From NCBI GenBank assembly GCA_903835185.1, contig CAILLX010000171.1:1-40754 (forward strand): a stretch of DNA of 40,754 nucleotides, written 5' to 3'. How positions within the stretch are numbered: position 1 is the stretch's first letter; each line of letters opens with the position of its first letter. A program made the position numbers and the translations under genes. The stretch comes from an uncultured bacterium. Its GTDB lineage: Bacteria; Cyanobacteriota; Vampirovibrionia; Obscuribacterales; Obscuribacteraceae. Under the pieces are notes generated by a model. That model was not told the origin of the DNA. It worked only from the letters and a program-made list of their open reading frames with translations, and did no database searches. Positions 1-8,270 of the stretch are shown piece by piece.

Positions 1-145
1 CAATTTCAACTAAAAACGGGACAACCCCGGAGACCATCGGCACATTGAAGACCAGGAAAAGCCGTATCATTTCAAAGACGTGGACACGCTCAGAGCAGAT
101 TTCTTCAGGGACATTGAAGCGATAAGAGGTGAGAGCCTTGGCTAG
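1..145 (+). pseudogene. TumE-family toxin, C-terminal part, apparently frameshifted
   Basis: This is the 3' end of a gene cut by the window edge. The frame ending at the TAG at 143-145 reads KRDNPGDHRHIEDQEKPYHF, then KDVDTLRADFFRDIEAI. This resembles the end of the TumE (DUF6516) toxin family, which carries an R-x-DN...H-x-H stretch and a terminal 'F-x-D-v' helix. That frame has a TAA at 11-13. Removing one A from the A5 run at about 13-17 joins the upstream frame (QFQLK) smoothly to RDNPGDH, so either the gene carries a one-base frameshift or the run was miscounted. It overlaps the following wHTH gene, as expected for a toxin-antitoxin pair. Family assignment rests on about 45 residues and on the neighbour. 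Confidence 0.5.
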
Positions 146-518
146 ACAACAAAGAAAACTAGCGGTTGGAGTAGCCGGCGCCAAGCAAGCTGGAGATGAC
201 TTTGTGAGAGCTTGGAAGCGGGCCGAAAAGGGCTTGCCTCCAGAGGAACCTATTAACCGCCTGCATTTTACGAACACAGCAACGTTGTTCAAGTATCTGT
301 CACCCAAGCGCTTTGAACTGCTTCAGCATCTCAGGGAAGCCGGACCTCTGAGCATAAGGAAGCTGGCAGCGGAGCTGCGGCGCGACTACAAAAACGTGCA
401 TACTGATGTAAAAGACCTGCTTTGTGTCGGCTTGATTGAAGAGACGCAGGAAGGGCTTTTAAGTGTGCCTTGGGATGTAATCGTTAGCGAATTACGCTTG
501 TTGGCAAAGGCGAACTAG
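138..518 (+). CDS. TumA-like winged-helix antitoxin / transcriptional regulator
   Basis: This is a small basic protein of about 126 residues. The C-terminal two thirds form a MarR-like winged helix: LSPKRFELLQHLREAGPLS is helix 1, IRKLAAELRRDYKNVHTDVK is the helix-turn-helix with its recognition helix, and the wing is VGLIEETQEGLLSVP. This matches the predicted DNA-binding antitoxins (HVO_A0114/TumA type) that follow TumE-family toxins. It overlaps the 3' end of the toxin, which implies one transcript and coupled translation. A GTG at 129 is also possible, but the AGGTGAG at 127-133 sits at a usable distance only from the TTG at 138, so that start is preferred. It probably represses its own promoter, which lies outside the window. 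Confidence 0.7.
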   Translation: MARQQRKLAVGVAGAKQAGDDFVRAWKRAEKGLPPEEPINRLHFTNTATLFKYLSPKRFELLQHLREAGPLSIRKLAAELRRDYKNVHTDVKDLLCVGLIEETQEGLLSVPWDVIVSELRLLAKAN

Positions 519-622
519 CTTTCCTCAGCAGCCTTCTGGCGCCGTCGGATCAGTTCCATGTCCTCTTGTGAAGGTTTAATCCTTTGCTCGACTTTTTTGT
601 CGGGTAAGGCAATGCGATATTC
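515..622 (-). pseudogene. possible decayed 3' gene remnant
   Basis: On the minus strand the frame ending at the stop at 515-517 reads EYRIALPDKKVEQRIKPS and continues to ELIRRRQKAAEES. This has protein-like composition with a charged C-terminal helix. It is cut off upstream by a TGA at 623-625 and has no start codon. It lies in the gap between the two toxin-antitoxin loci. I do not recognise the family. It could be the tail of a gene destroyed when the cassettes arrived, or chance. Confidence 0.2.
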
Positions 623-661
623 TCATGGAATTCGGTGCACGGTATTGTCCCTGGCTGGGGG

Positions 662-1108
662 TTAAACAACCGATCTGGTGTTAGAGCAATCACCCAGAAA
701 CAACTCGGGTGAGACACTGAAGAAGCGAGCAATCTTCACTATGTTCTCCTTGCTCAGATTGCGCGTTCCCGCTAGGAACTCTGAAATATGGGACTGACTG
801 GTATCGGTCCGGCGAGCTAGCTCAGACTGGCTTGTATCGCTTTGCTCCAGCAAGTACTGCAAAGCTTCCGCCGGCGTCATTGCCTTTGCTAAACGCTTCC
901 AGTGCTCTCTCTCATATTTCACAATCAGATCGGTAAGCACATCCAGGTAGTTGCATTCATCATCAGTTAACGAGGTTAACCGATCTGGCGTACTTAGTTC
1001 CTTCATAAGAGCTGTTGCCTCGGCTAGATGCTCTTTATTCTTGATCGGAGCAAGTGGTAATTGCCTGATGAGCATTAAATATTTATCGCTAGGCTTAGGT
1101 CTGGTCAT
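662..1108 (-). CDS. higA: HigA-type antitoxin (Xre-family HTH)
   Basis: This 148-residue antitoxin has a C-terminal Xre/Cro helix-turn-helix: TPAEALQYLLEQSDTSQSEL, then SQSHISEFLAG with the recognition helix, then LSKENIVKIARFFSVSPELF. The N-terminal half is the longer helical extension found in HigA proteins of this class. The ATG at 1106-1108 overlaps the TGA of the toxin gene as ATGA, and an AGGTGG lies five bases upstream. Toxin-first order with a 4-base overlap is typical of higBA and implies translational coupling. HigA is expected to neutralise HigB and, with it, to repress the promoter at 1393-1421. A GTG at 1117 would add three residues but has no ribosome site. Confidence 0.85.
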   Translation of the reverse strand: MTRPKPSDKYLMLIRQLPLAPIKNKEHLAEATALMKELSTPDRLTSLTDDECNYLDVLTDLIVKYEREHWKRLAKAMTPAEALQYLLEQSDTSQSELARRTDTSQSHISEFLAGTRNLSKENIVKIARFFSVSPELFLGDCSNTRSVV

Positions 1109-1386
1109 GGCTTCCACCTGTCGTAGTCGGCGTGTGTTTGTATCTCGTGAATCAAAACCTGCTTTCTATCGTATCGAATAACGGAAATGAGCCGATAGGC
1201 ATTCCCGTGGATGTTGAAGACGACATACCCTTTAACATCTTCGGCGGTTTTGAAGTCCCTTTGCACATCAATCATGCTATTCCATACGGCTGCTCCAGTA
1301 ATGTCAGTCCAACGAGACAATGGCTTGCGAGCAAATGGATGCTTTTTAGCAAACTGGCTTAAGGTGTTCAGGCTGACAATTTCCAC
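1105..1386 (-). CDS. higB: HigB-type toxin (mRNA interferase)
   Basis: This 93-residue protein spans the whole HigB family. It has an N-terminal KHPFARKPLSRW stretch, a central FKTAEDVKGYVVFNIHGNAYRL strand region, and a C-terminal VLIHEIQTHADYDRW end. The 'G-N-x-Y-R-L' and 'T-H-A-x-Y-D' blocks are the family hallmarks. HigB proteins fold like RelE and cleave mRNA at the ribosome. The start is a GTG at 1384-1386 with no purine-rich site in front; the predicted transcription start falls on or beside it, so the mRNA may be leaderless. It is co-transcribed with higA downstream. Confidence 0.88.
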   Translation of the reverse strand: MEIVSLNTLSQFAKKHPFARKPLSRWTDITGAAVWNSMIDVQRDFKTAEDVKGYVVFNIHGNAYRLISVIRYDRKQVLIHEIQTHADYDRWKP

Positions 1387-1392
1387 GGCTTT

Positions 1393-1421
1393 ATTATCCC
1401 GTATTGGGATGCTTGCGTCAA
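1393..1421 (-). promoter_or_regulatory. higBA promoter with operator inside the spacer
   Basis: Read on the minus strand, there is a -35 box TTGACG (1416-1421), a 17-base spacer and a -10 box GATAAT (1393-1398). A perfect inverted repeat, ATCCC-GTATT-GGGAT (1396-1410), covers the -10 and half the spacer. This is where a HigA autorepressor would be expected to bind. Transcription would begin near 1386, the first base of the higB GTG. Confidence 0.65.
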
Positions 1422-1553
1422 GGCTTGTTTGTTGGCAGCAGATTTCTTATGTACCTCTTAGAGTGTTAAAATCTTGCAGTTGCACGGACACAGCTACTTG
1501 GAAAAGACGCAATCGAGAACACTGCATTGACTGGGGAAGGTAAGTGGCAGCGG

Positions 1554-4046
1554 ATGTTTTTTGTCCGGCTGCTTGCAGTGCCGGCTGTTCCGATTGCTGT
1601 TCTGGTCTTGCTTAGCAGCATTTGCTACTGGCGGAGTTTGTCTGGTTACTTCGCAGCTGATGATTTTGTACATGTAAGTTATCTTTATGCTGTATTCAAG
1701 AACCGCCCGGATCTTTTGCTGCAGAATTTTTTCGGCAACTGGATGCAAGCTGCCGGTACGCAGTTTTATCGCCCGTTTATCTCGCTCACACTTGCCAGTG
1801 ATTACTTGCTCAGCGGGGCAAATCCGTCTGTTTTTCACCTGACAAACATTTTGTATGAGGTTGCCTCGACAGTTTTCTTGTTTCTTCTGGTTAATCGGAT
1901 GGTGCGCCCGGTCGCGGCACAGCAGGCTCAACTTGCTGCATTTCTCACGGCGGCGGTTTTTGCTGTGTGCCCGCTGCACCCTGAGGTGGTGAGCTGGGTG
2001 ATCGGACGCGTTGACAGCGTTTGTGCTGCCTTTTATCTGGCTGCTCTCTGGCTGTTTCTCAAGGCTGCGCAGGATGGTTCCTGGAAAGCAGGAGTCGGCA
2101 GCGTAGTAGCTTTTGCCGTCAGTCTCATGTCCAAAGAGATGGCGGTTACTTTGCCTGCAGTGGCCATGCTGCTTGCCTGGGTGCTGGGGCTAGGCAACCG
2201 TAAGGGTAACCGTGGTGGCTGCTGTGGTGGCTGCTGTAGGGGCGGCTCGGGAGCCGCCCATCTGGCGCGTCCCGACGCGCCCCTACGCACGACTATAGCC
2301 GGCGGGACGCCGGCGCTCCCGGAGAGAGCAACCAGCGGGAAGTGGGCTCGACGCTTGCTGGCGGCATTTATGATCACACTGCCTTTCTGGATCACTCTGG
2401 CGGTTTATCTCGTGGTTCGTACTGCCGCTCTGGGCACTTTTGCCGGCGGTTATTCAGGGTCAATCGGGCAGTCGTTGAGTCAATCAATAGTATGGCGCTC
2501 TTTGTGTGATGGCTCGGTGCTCAGAGTGCTTTTCCCTTTCAATGACGACGTATTTACTGAAAGAGATACCTGGCGACGAATACTCGTCACACTTTATTCA
2601 CTGATGGTTGTGCTTGTGCTCCCGCGGGTGGTCGTTTTCAAGCGTACGAGTGGACTCACTTGTCTGGTGCCGTTTGCTGCTGCCTGGTTTGTTCTTGTGA
2701 TGTTGCCTACTTACAGTGTGTGGAATCTCTCTCCTACATTGCAATGCAGCCGCTTTACTTATCTTGGCACTGCTCCGTTGAGCCTCTTGCTGGTGGCGAC
2801 AGTGTTGCCATTGAGCAGCGTATGCGGCAGGTGCAGTCGCTTCTTTCAGTGGACTGCTGTTGTGCTAATTTCCATATTACTTTTTTCAGGAATCATAATC
2901 ACCAGCAAGAACAACCGGCCCTGGGTCGAGTCAGCTGCTCAGTTGCGCTCTTTTCGTTCTGCTGTGGAGAGGGAACTTGCCAGCCTCCCGGACACAAAGA
3001 AACTTGTTGTGTTGAACGTGCCGCACACGTTCAAGGGAGCGCATATGATTTATAACGGCGCCATGCTTAGCGTTCTGCTTACACCCCCACTTTCGAGTCG
3101 CAGGCTTGTTGAACGAGTAGTGAGTTTTGAGCCGGCTATGTTTGGCGAACCGGATTGGCTGGTGGTATCCCGGTTGCGCCAGTTGCTGGTGCACAAAGAC
3201 TCATATGCTTTTTATCGCTGGGATATGCAAGGCAAAAAGCTCCGGGCGCTCGATCTTCAGCCAGCTCTGGCTGGGTATCACCAAATGTTCGATGCCAGCG
3301 AATTAAACAGGCAGCTTGCCGAGCGTGCCAGGTCTCACCTTCCTCTTGTTGCAGTTTCACCAGAGCTCAAATGGCCTGCTCTGGCTGTAGATCATGTAGA
3401 TGTGGTGCTTACTGTGCAGCTTGTAAAGGAAAGGAAAGACCCGCCTGTTATGATTTTAGGTTGGCTTGCCCCAGGGCAATCGGCTCCTGTCGGGCAGCAA
3501 CGGATGGTTTTGCGAATCGTAGCTGATGGGCAGGCGCATCTTTATCGCTTCGAAGTGTCTGAGCACAAATCATGGGTAGCCGCAGGCAATCTAAAGCAAG
3601 TGGCTCTTGAATTCCCGTTTGCCGGATCCGGTGGGGAGGGGGCTATTGTCAAGATTGGAAGGTTGGCGTTAAACTCTGCTGAGAATGAAATACCTGATTT
3701 GCAGCCCCAAGGAGCCATGTGGCAACAGGGCAATGACGGCATTTGGAATACAGGTGGAGCCATGCTGCCGCTGGCATTTGATGCTTCGCGGATACCGGGT
3801 GCGACCCAGGTGTGTATTGAACTTTCTCCGGTCAACTCCTGGTTCGAGCATTACACAGGTACATTCCGCGATCACAGCTTGTCAGCTAACGCAACACATC
3901 GCTTTACTGTGGCGGCAACGCGCGGTACATTCACATTGAATCGCAGTGTGCTGACTGCACCAGGGTATTACGAGGTTCGCGCGGCAGCTCTTTCTGCCGG
4001 CGGCAAAATGCTGGGCTATGTCTCTGACCCGGTAAGCTTTCAATAG
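1554..4046 (+). CDS. TMTC-like GT-C membrane glycosyltransferase with in-frame repeat insert
   Basis: This is a polytopic inner-membrane protein of about 830 residues. After the first membrane helix comes FAADDFVH, matching the acidic pair of the first external loop in GT-C glycosyltransferases. The blocks CPLHPEVVSWVIGRVDSV and SLMSKEMAVTLPAV resemble the conserved HPE...GR-D and K-E segments of TMTC-type protein O-mannosyltransferases. About ten hydrophobic helices end near residue 460; a soluble, probably external region of about 360 residues follows. Residues of about 215-261 (nt 2199-2337) are Gly/Arg/Ala/Pro-rich and come from an inserted GC-rich palindromic element. The ATG at 1554 follows GGGAAGG; a TTG at 1527 would add nine residues. 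The donor is probably a polyprenyl-phosphate sugar; the acceptor is unknown. Confidence 0.7.
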   Translation: MFFVRLLAVPAVPIAVLVLLSSICYWRSLSGYFAADDFVHVSYLYAVFKNRPDLLLQNFFGNWMQAAGTQFYRPFISLTLASDYLLSGANPSVFHLTNILYEVASTVFLFLLVNRMVRPVAAQQAQLAAFLTAAVFAVCPLHPEVVSWVIGRVDSVCAAFYLAALWLFLKAAQDGSWKAGVGSVVAFAVSLMSKEMAVTLPAVAMLLAWVLGLGNRKGNRGGCCGGCCRGGSGAAHLARPDAPLRTTIAGGTPALPERATSGKWARRLLAAFMITLPFWITLAVYLVVRTAALGTFAGGYSGSIGQSLSQSIVWRSLCDGSVLRVLFPFNDDVFTERDTWRRILVTLYSLMVVLVLPRVVVFKRTSGLTCLVPFAAAWFVLVMLPTYSVWNLSPTLQCSRFTYLGTAPLSLLLVATVLPLSSVCGRCSRFFQWTAVVLISILLFSGIIITSKNNRPWVESAAQLRSFRSAVERELASLPDTKKLVVLNVPHTFKGAHMIYNGAMLSVLLTPPLSSRRLVERVVSFEPAMFGEPDWLVVSRLRQLLVHKDSYAFYRWDMQGKKLRALDLQPALAGYHQMFDASELNRQLAERARSHLPLVAVSPELKWPALAVDHVDVVLTVQLVKERKDPPVMILGWLAPGQSAPVGQQRMVLRIVADGQAHLYRFEVSEHKSWVAAGNLKQVALEFPFAGSGGEGAIVKIGRLALNSAENEIPDLQPQGAMWQQGNDGIWNTGGAMLPLAFDASRIPGATQVCIELSPVNSWFEHYTGTFRDHSLSANATHRFTVAATRGTFTLNRSVLTAPGYYEVRAAALSAGGKMLGYVSDPVSFQ
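2236..2286 (+). repeat. GC-rich double-hairpin element, in-frame copy 1
   Basis: The element starts with GTAGGGG and ends with CCCCTAC, an outer inverted repeat. Inside are two hairpins: GGCGGCTC/GAGCCGCC and GGCGCGTC/GACGCGCC. A related GC-rich module, GCCGGCGGGACGCCGG then CGCTCCC, follows at about 2298-2321. The element is read in frame as RGGSGAAHLARPDAPLR inside the GT-C gene. Confidence 0.85.
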
Positions 4047-4058
4047 ATTTTCAGTGGT

Positions 4059-4078
4059 TTGGCAAACCGGTTTGCCAA
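4059..4078. promoter_or_regulatory. 20-bp perfect palindrome upstream of the TPR gene
   Basis: TTGGCAAACCGGTTTGCCAA is its own reverse complement over 20 bases. It lies 12 bases after the GT-C stop codon and about 60 bases before the TPR gene. No T-run follows, so it does not look like an intrinsic terminator. A binding site for a dimeric regulator is the simplest reading; a processing hairpin with a CCGG loop is the alternative. Confidence 0.5.
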
Positions 4079-4139
4079 CGCTTGCCTGAGGCGCGTGGTA
4101 TTTTAATCAGCAGTCCACACAGTAGCAAAGGTGAACAGT

Positions 4140-5192
4140 ATGTCAGGAGCAGCCGATTACATCCAAAGCGGCAGGGAATTTTATGATGCTGAAGAGTTTG
4201 ACAAGGCGGTAGAAGAGTTTACAAAGGCCATTAAGTTGGATCCGTCTTGCGCAACTGCCCTTTCGCAGAGGGGCATGTCCTATTTCAACCTGGGTGATGG
4301 ATATTCGGCCATCGAAGATCTGACCAGGGCGATCAACATTGCTCCTACTAATCCGGATGTTTACCAAAACCGGGCATATGTTTATACCGCCTTACGCGAG
4401 CCTGAGAAAGCTGCAGATGATTATCGCGCCATTCTTTGCCTGCCTGCCAGTGATGCAGACGGGTACTGCGCACGTGCCGAGGCCCATTTCGACCTGGGCG
4501 AGTATGACAAAGTTGTCGATGACTACAGTGAGGCTATTCGTATAGAGCCGGATAATCCACATTTTTATGCGGCACGTGGTGATGCCTACAAGCAAGTGGA
4601 CAAGTATGCCAGTGCAATTGAGGACTATACGCAAGCGATTGCGTTCAAGCCTCAGGAGGCTTACTGGTATGCACTGCGAGGCGATGCTGCTTTTGAGTTT
4701 GGTGAATTCGCAGTGGCTATCAATGACTACGATGCGGCAATTGCTCACAGCAGTAAAGATGCTGGAGTATATTTGCGACGAGGGATGGCAAGGGTTGAAA
4801 CAGGAGCCGAGGCTGCGGCTATTGAGGATCTCAAAGAGTGTTTCCGGCTGGGACTTGCGGGTGGATACGAGGCTCTAGCTGGAGCAGCTCTGGACAAACT
4901 TGAAGAGCTGAAGCCAGATGACAGTACAACCTGGCATGTGCTGCGGGGCGATCTGTTCCACCAGTCTGGTCAGTTTGAGCAAGCAATATCAAGTTATGGA
5001 CACGCGATTCGTCTCAATCCAGAAGATCCCGGAATCTATCTAAAACGTGGCATATCCACAGCGGCAATGGGGTTGGAGCTGCCTGCAGTAGAAGATTTCA
5101 ATGAATGCTGCCGACTAGCTGAAGCTCTTGGTGATACAGCCATGGGGGCAGAAGCCACCAAGCAGCTTGAAAAGTTGCGAGTGGCCAGCTAG
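4140..5192 (+). CDS. TPR-repeat protein (about nine TPRs)
   Basis: This 350-residue protein is almost entirely tetratricopeptide repeats. About nine 34-residue units can be laid out, for example AREFYDAEEFDKAVEEFTKA-like helices ending in 'I-x-x-x-P', with FYAARGDAYKQVDKYASAIE and WYALRGDAAFEFGEFAVAIN as clear cases. No signal peptide or membrane helix is visible, so it is probably a cytoplasmic scaffold. The ATG at 4140 has AAGGTGA five bases upstream; the in-frame GTG at 4131 overlaps that site and is less likely. It follows a TMTC-like GT-C gene on the same strand. TMTC proteins of eukaryotes carry GT-C and TPR parts in one chain, so a functional partnership is plausible but unproven. Confidence 0.85.
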   Translation: MSGAADYIQSGREFYDAEEFDKAVEEFTKAIKLDPSCATALSQRGMSYFNLGDGYSAIEDLTRAINIAPTNPDVYQNRAYVYTALREPEKAADDYRAILCLPASDADGYCARAEAHFDLGEYDKVVDDYSEAIRIEPDNPHFYAARGDAYKQVDKYASAIEDYTQAIAFKPQEAYWYALRGDAAFEFGEFAVAINDYDAAIAHSSKDAGVYLRRGMARVETGAEAAAIEDLKECFRLGLAGGYEALAGAALDKLEELKPDDSTTWHVLRGDLFHQSGQFEQAISSYGHAIRLNPEDPGIYLKRGISTAAMGLELPAVEDFNECCRLAEALGDTAMGAEATKQLEKLRVAS

Positions 5193-5255
5193 GGATGCTG
5201 TCTGCGCTATGTGTCAATTGTGGATGTTATCCATTTCAGCTATACATGGTGACGT

Positions 5256-8249
5256 GTGTCACAGGAGTTCCGGGGGCACCATGTTGTGGCAGGTGATGTG
5301 AAAGTTTGGTCTGCTAATTGGTGGTCGGTTATCCTCCCTTATGTGGCTGTGTTTGTTGCTGCTCTGGCAGCCAGGGTGTGGTTTAATTTGTATGCAGGGC
5401 ATATAAATTGCTATGCCACAGCTGATGCCTGGGAATATCTGCATAACGGGCAGGCATTGGCAAATCTCAGTCACCTGCCGTCGGCTGGGTTCTGGCGTGA
5501 AGTGGTGACAGCCATCGTCGGCGGTGCGCAATCCACGGCGTGGACTTCTGTGAAAGCACAGCTTCAGCCGGTGTACGCACTTTTGACTTCTGGTCCGGTT
5601 TATCCGCTCTATCTTGCCTTTACTTATTGGATTGCAGGGCAGCAGTACAATGTAGCTAATTGGATTCCTCCAGTATTAAACCAGGCTTTCATCTCAGCTC
5701 TTACATGTGTTCTTATAACAGCAATCGGATCTGCGGCGTGGAGCAGGCGAGTCGGTGTATTGGCTGGCTTAATTGCAGCTTTCTATCCCGGTTTTATAGT
5801 CAATTCAAACCGGTTGGTAACTGAAACCGTTGCTTGTTTTCTCCTTGCTGCTGTTGTGTGGCTGACTGTGCGGGGAGTCCAGCAAGGGCGCTTCCGAGCA
5901 TGGGAACTCCTTGCTCTCGGTGCAAGCACTGCGGCACTGCAGCTCAGTCGCTCACTGATGATTCTGGTGTCCTTAACTTTAGTACCGCTGGCGGTGCTGA
6001 GAAACAGGAGAACGACTTTGCTGCGCTCAGTGGTGCTTGTCGCCGCCGGCTTTGTCCTTACTGTCGCGCCCTGGATGGCTTTCAAGACGGTGCTTACTGG
6101 GGACACATCTCTTGTGGTCGACCGTTTGAGTCACTATAACTTTGTGATCGGCAATGATTATTACAACCTCGGCTGGCTGGCAGTGCCTTATCCTGAGGTT
6201 TATCAGGCTGAGAAGAAAAGCTTTACCACTCTGGCTTCACAAGCATTTAGCAACAGCCCAGCCGGATTTGTTCGGCTTGTTGTAGACAAGTTGCCCCGCA
6301 TGTTCAAACTTCCCTGGAACGACTTTCGTGCTGACATTTGGCCGATCAATCCTTACTGGCAGACTGTCATTCATCAACTAATTCTTCTTCTTGCTGCTTG
6401 CGGTGTTGTGTTGTCTGTTTTTCTGGGGGATTCGGCGGCGCCGCCTGCGCGCAGGCAGCTAATAAGTCGGCTTGTAGTTTGTTGGGTAGTCTTAGTTCAC
6501 CTGCCATACATGGCTTTTGTCACCCTGCCTCGCTATGTCTTAACAGCCATGCCATATGTGATTCTCCTGGCGGCAGCAGGGCTTGACACCGTGGTCGGGC
6601 TCTTGCTGTTGGGCAGGTTGCCCGATACTGTTAACTTAAACCGTTGCGATGACCGAGGGACGGGTGTAGGGGCGGATTGCATCCGCCCAGAGGGCGCGTG
6701 CAACGCGCCCCTACACAGTGCAGGCGAGATGTCCGATACCGGTGATATAGGCGGTGGGGATAACCGTATGGGCGGCTTGGGAGCCGCCCATACGGCGCGT
6801 CTCAACGCGCCCCTACACAGTGCTAGTCTGCGCAGATGCACACCATGGATGGTTCTGCTTTTCGGACTTATATTTTTTGTCCTTTCAAAGGAAACGCTTC
6901 TTCCACACATCCTGGCTCTGAGCAAGATAAGGAATGCCACAATATGTTGCACAGCCGACTGTTTTTTGCGCTGCCTGAGCATGATTGCCTTTGTTGGAGC
7001 TTTGATCTCTTGCCGCAAACTGCTCTGCGGTAATCGTCGCGCGGCTCTGCTTGTGGCTTGCGCTCTGGGCGCCGTGCTTCTTGTAGCCGACTGTATCACT
7101 ACCAGGGCGCATGGACGCTGGTATGAGTGGGAGGCAATGCTCAATAAACCTGGGCAGACAGCGCGCGAGACAATTTGTCTTGATGAGGTGGCTGCCAAAG
7201 CAGGCAGCATGCGCCAGTGTTATCTGATGATTGATGGCGCTGGCTGGCAGCAACTTTTTGCTGGGACGACAATTAAAGTTTGCGGCAGGACACTTCATGG
7301 GCCGGTCATCCCCAGCCTGTCTCTGGTCGATTGCCTGTTCTGGTATGAGCCTGCCGAGGGAGGCAAGATTTCGCGTCGGTATGAGTCCATTTTTGGAGCG
7401 CTGGTTGCGGCAACGGGACTCGCTAATACCGATTTGCGCCAGTGGTTTCTTGTTCCCATTCCTCCAGATCTGCTTAATAATCGTTCTATTACAGTTGAAC
7501 TGGAAAAGACCGACAGTTCGCCGACACATCTTTTTGGCTGCTACCCTGTGAAGAAAGGCACCAGGCTGATTCCTAGTGTCAACAGATATTCCTGGGAGAA
7601 GGCCTTCTATGGTGTGGAGAACGATTCAGGACTCTCTGATTCTCGTTATGACGAGACTACAGCAGGAAGAAGCCGTAGCGATTTTTGCACTGACGATCTC
7701 TCCTCGGCGCCAGGCTTGCAGTTCGGCTATTACAATATCAGGCTGCTCGTGCCTGCTCCTCGCTATATGGCTAATCCTGGAATGATAAGCACAATCAGAT
7801 CACTGTCGCTAAGTGCCGAGTCGAATCTGGTGGTGGCAGGGGTTCCATACAAAACAACAGTGACTAATATCCCTGATTATGGACGGCAAGATATCTGGCT
7901 GCTGCGGTATCGCGGTCAGGTGCGATCGATGGGTGCGCCTGGCGAAGCCACTTTCGCATTGACAATCAATTCCAGGGGCAATCCCGGACAGCTGTACAGC
8001 TACAATGCTCCCTGGGGACTGAAACTCAAATGCACGCCGGCGTGGCTTCCGTTCGATCTGGCATTTCCACTGAAACCAGGGGACATTCCTGGTAAGTTGA
8101 AAGATCTTGAAATTAGCTGTTACAGCCAACCTTCTGCTACTCAGGCATGGTCGCAGAAGAAAGATGCAACCGTTGAGCTGAGAGGGCTGCAGCTAGAGTT
8201 TCTCAAACTGCCGGAGATGCCGACAACATTTGGCTATCGTGTCTATTAA
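5256..8249 (+). CDS. large GT-C/PMT-like membrane protein with two in-frame repeat inserts
   Basis: This 997-residue polytopic membrane protein resembles the PMT/ArnT-type GT-C superfamily. The first helix is followed by an external loop with CYATADAWEYLHNGQALANL, including an acidic residue at the GT-C catalytic position. The block VGVLAGLIAAFYPGFIVNSNRLVTET, here in short, is typical of these families, as is ALPYxxLLAA-like spacing before the last helices. Residues of about 455-530 (nt 6624-6830) encode two copies of the palindromic element between two hydrophobic segments. The C-terminal 340 residues are non-membrane and unrecognised. The start is uncertain: GTG 5256 opens the frame but its ribosome site is weak (GGTGA three bases away). 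It probably acts with the preceding GT-C gene in surface glycosylation. Confidence 0.6.
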   Translation: MSQEFRGHHVVAGDVKVWSANWWSVILPYVAVFVAALAARVWFNLYAGHINCYATADAWEYLHNGQALANLSHLPSAGFWREVVTAIVGGAQSTAWTSVKAQLQPVYALLTSGPVYPLYLAFTYWIAGQQYNVANWIPPVLNQAFISALTCVLITAIGSAAWSRRVGVLAGLIAAFYPGFIVNSNRLVTETVACFLLAAVVWLTVRGVQQGRFRAWELLALGASTAALQLSRSLMILVSLTLVPLAVLRNRRTTLLRSVVLVAAGFVLTVAPWMAFKTVLTGDTSLVVDRLSHYNFVIGNDYYNLGWLAVPYPEVYQAEKKSFTTLASQAFSNSPAGFVRLVVDKLPRMFKLPWNDFRADIWPINPYWQTVIHQLILLLAACGVVLSVFLGDSAAPPARRQLISRLVVCWVVLVHLPYMAFVTLPRYVLTAMPYVILLAAAGLDTVVGLLLLGRLPDTVNLNRCDDRGTGVGADCIRPEGACNAPLHSAGEMSDTGDIGGGDNRMGGLGAAHTARLNAPLHSASLRRCTPWMVLLFGLIFFVLSKETLLPHILALSKIRNATICCTADCFLRCLSMIAFVGALISCRKLLCGNRRAALLVACALGAVLLVADCITTRAHGRWYEWEAMLNKPGQTARETICLDEVAAKAGSMRQCYLMIDGAGWQQLFAGTTIKVCGRTLHGPVIPSLSLVDCLFWYEPAEGGKISRRYESIFGALVAATGLANTDLRQWFLVPIPPDLLNNRSITVELEKTDSSPTHLFGCYPVKKGTRLIPSVNRYSWEKAFYGVENDSGLSDSRYDETTAGRSRSDFCTDDLSSAPGLQFGYYNIRLLVPAPRYMANPGMISTIRSLSLSAESNLVVAGVPYKTTVTNIPDYGRQDIWLLRYRGQVRSMGAPGEATFALTINSRGNPGQLYSYNAPWGLKLKCTPAWLPFDLAFPLKPGDIPGKLKDLEISCYSQPSATQAWSQKKDATVELRGLQLEFLKLPEMPTTFGYRVY
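6666..6714 (+). repeat. GC-rich double-hairpin element, in-frame copy 2
   Basis: The outer GTAGGGG/CCCCTAC pair is intact. The inner hairpins are GGGCGGAT/ATCCGCCC and GGCGCGTG-type, so the stems differ from copy 1 but pairing is kept. The upstream module GATACTGTTAACTTAAAC begins at 6624. It is read as GVGADCIRPEGACNAPLH in the membrane protein, a different frame at the 5' end from the other coding copies because this copy is two bases shorter. Confidence 0.85.
6766..6816 (+). repeat. GC-rich double-hairpin element, in-frame copy 3
   Basis: This is a second copy in the same gene, about 50 bases after copy 2. It has GTATGGG at the 5' end, a GGCGGCTT/GAGCCGCC hairpin with one G-T pair, a GGCGCGTCTCAACGCGCC hairpin and CCCCTAC. 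Its own degenerate upstream module starts near 6734 (GATACCGGTGATATAGG). It is read as MGGLGAAHTARLNAPLH, in the same frame as copy 1. Confidence 0.8.
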
Positions 8250-8270
8250 CTGTCAATGGTGCTAATTGTA

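Noticed and set aside
6533..7529. Two overlapping minus-strand frames inside the membrane-protein gene
   Set aside because: They lie within a clear coding gene on the plus strand, have no family features, and include the palindromic elements.
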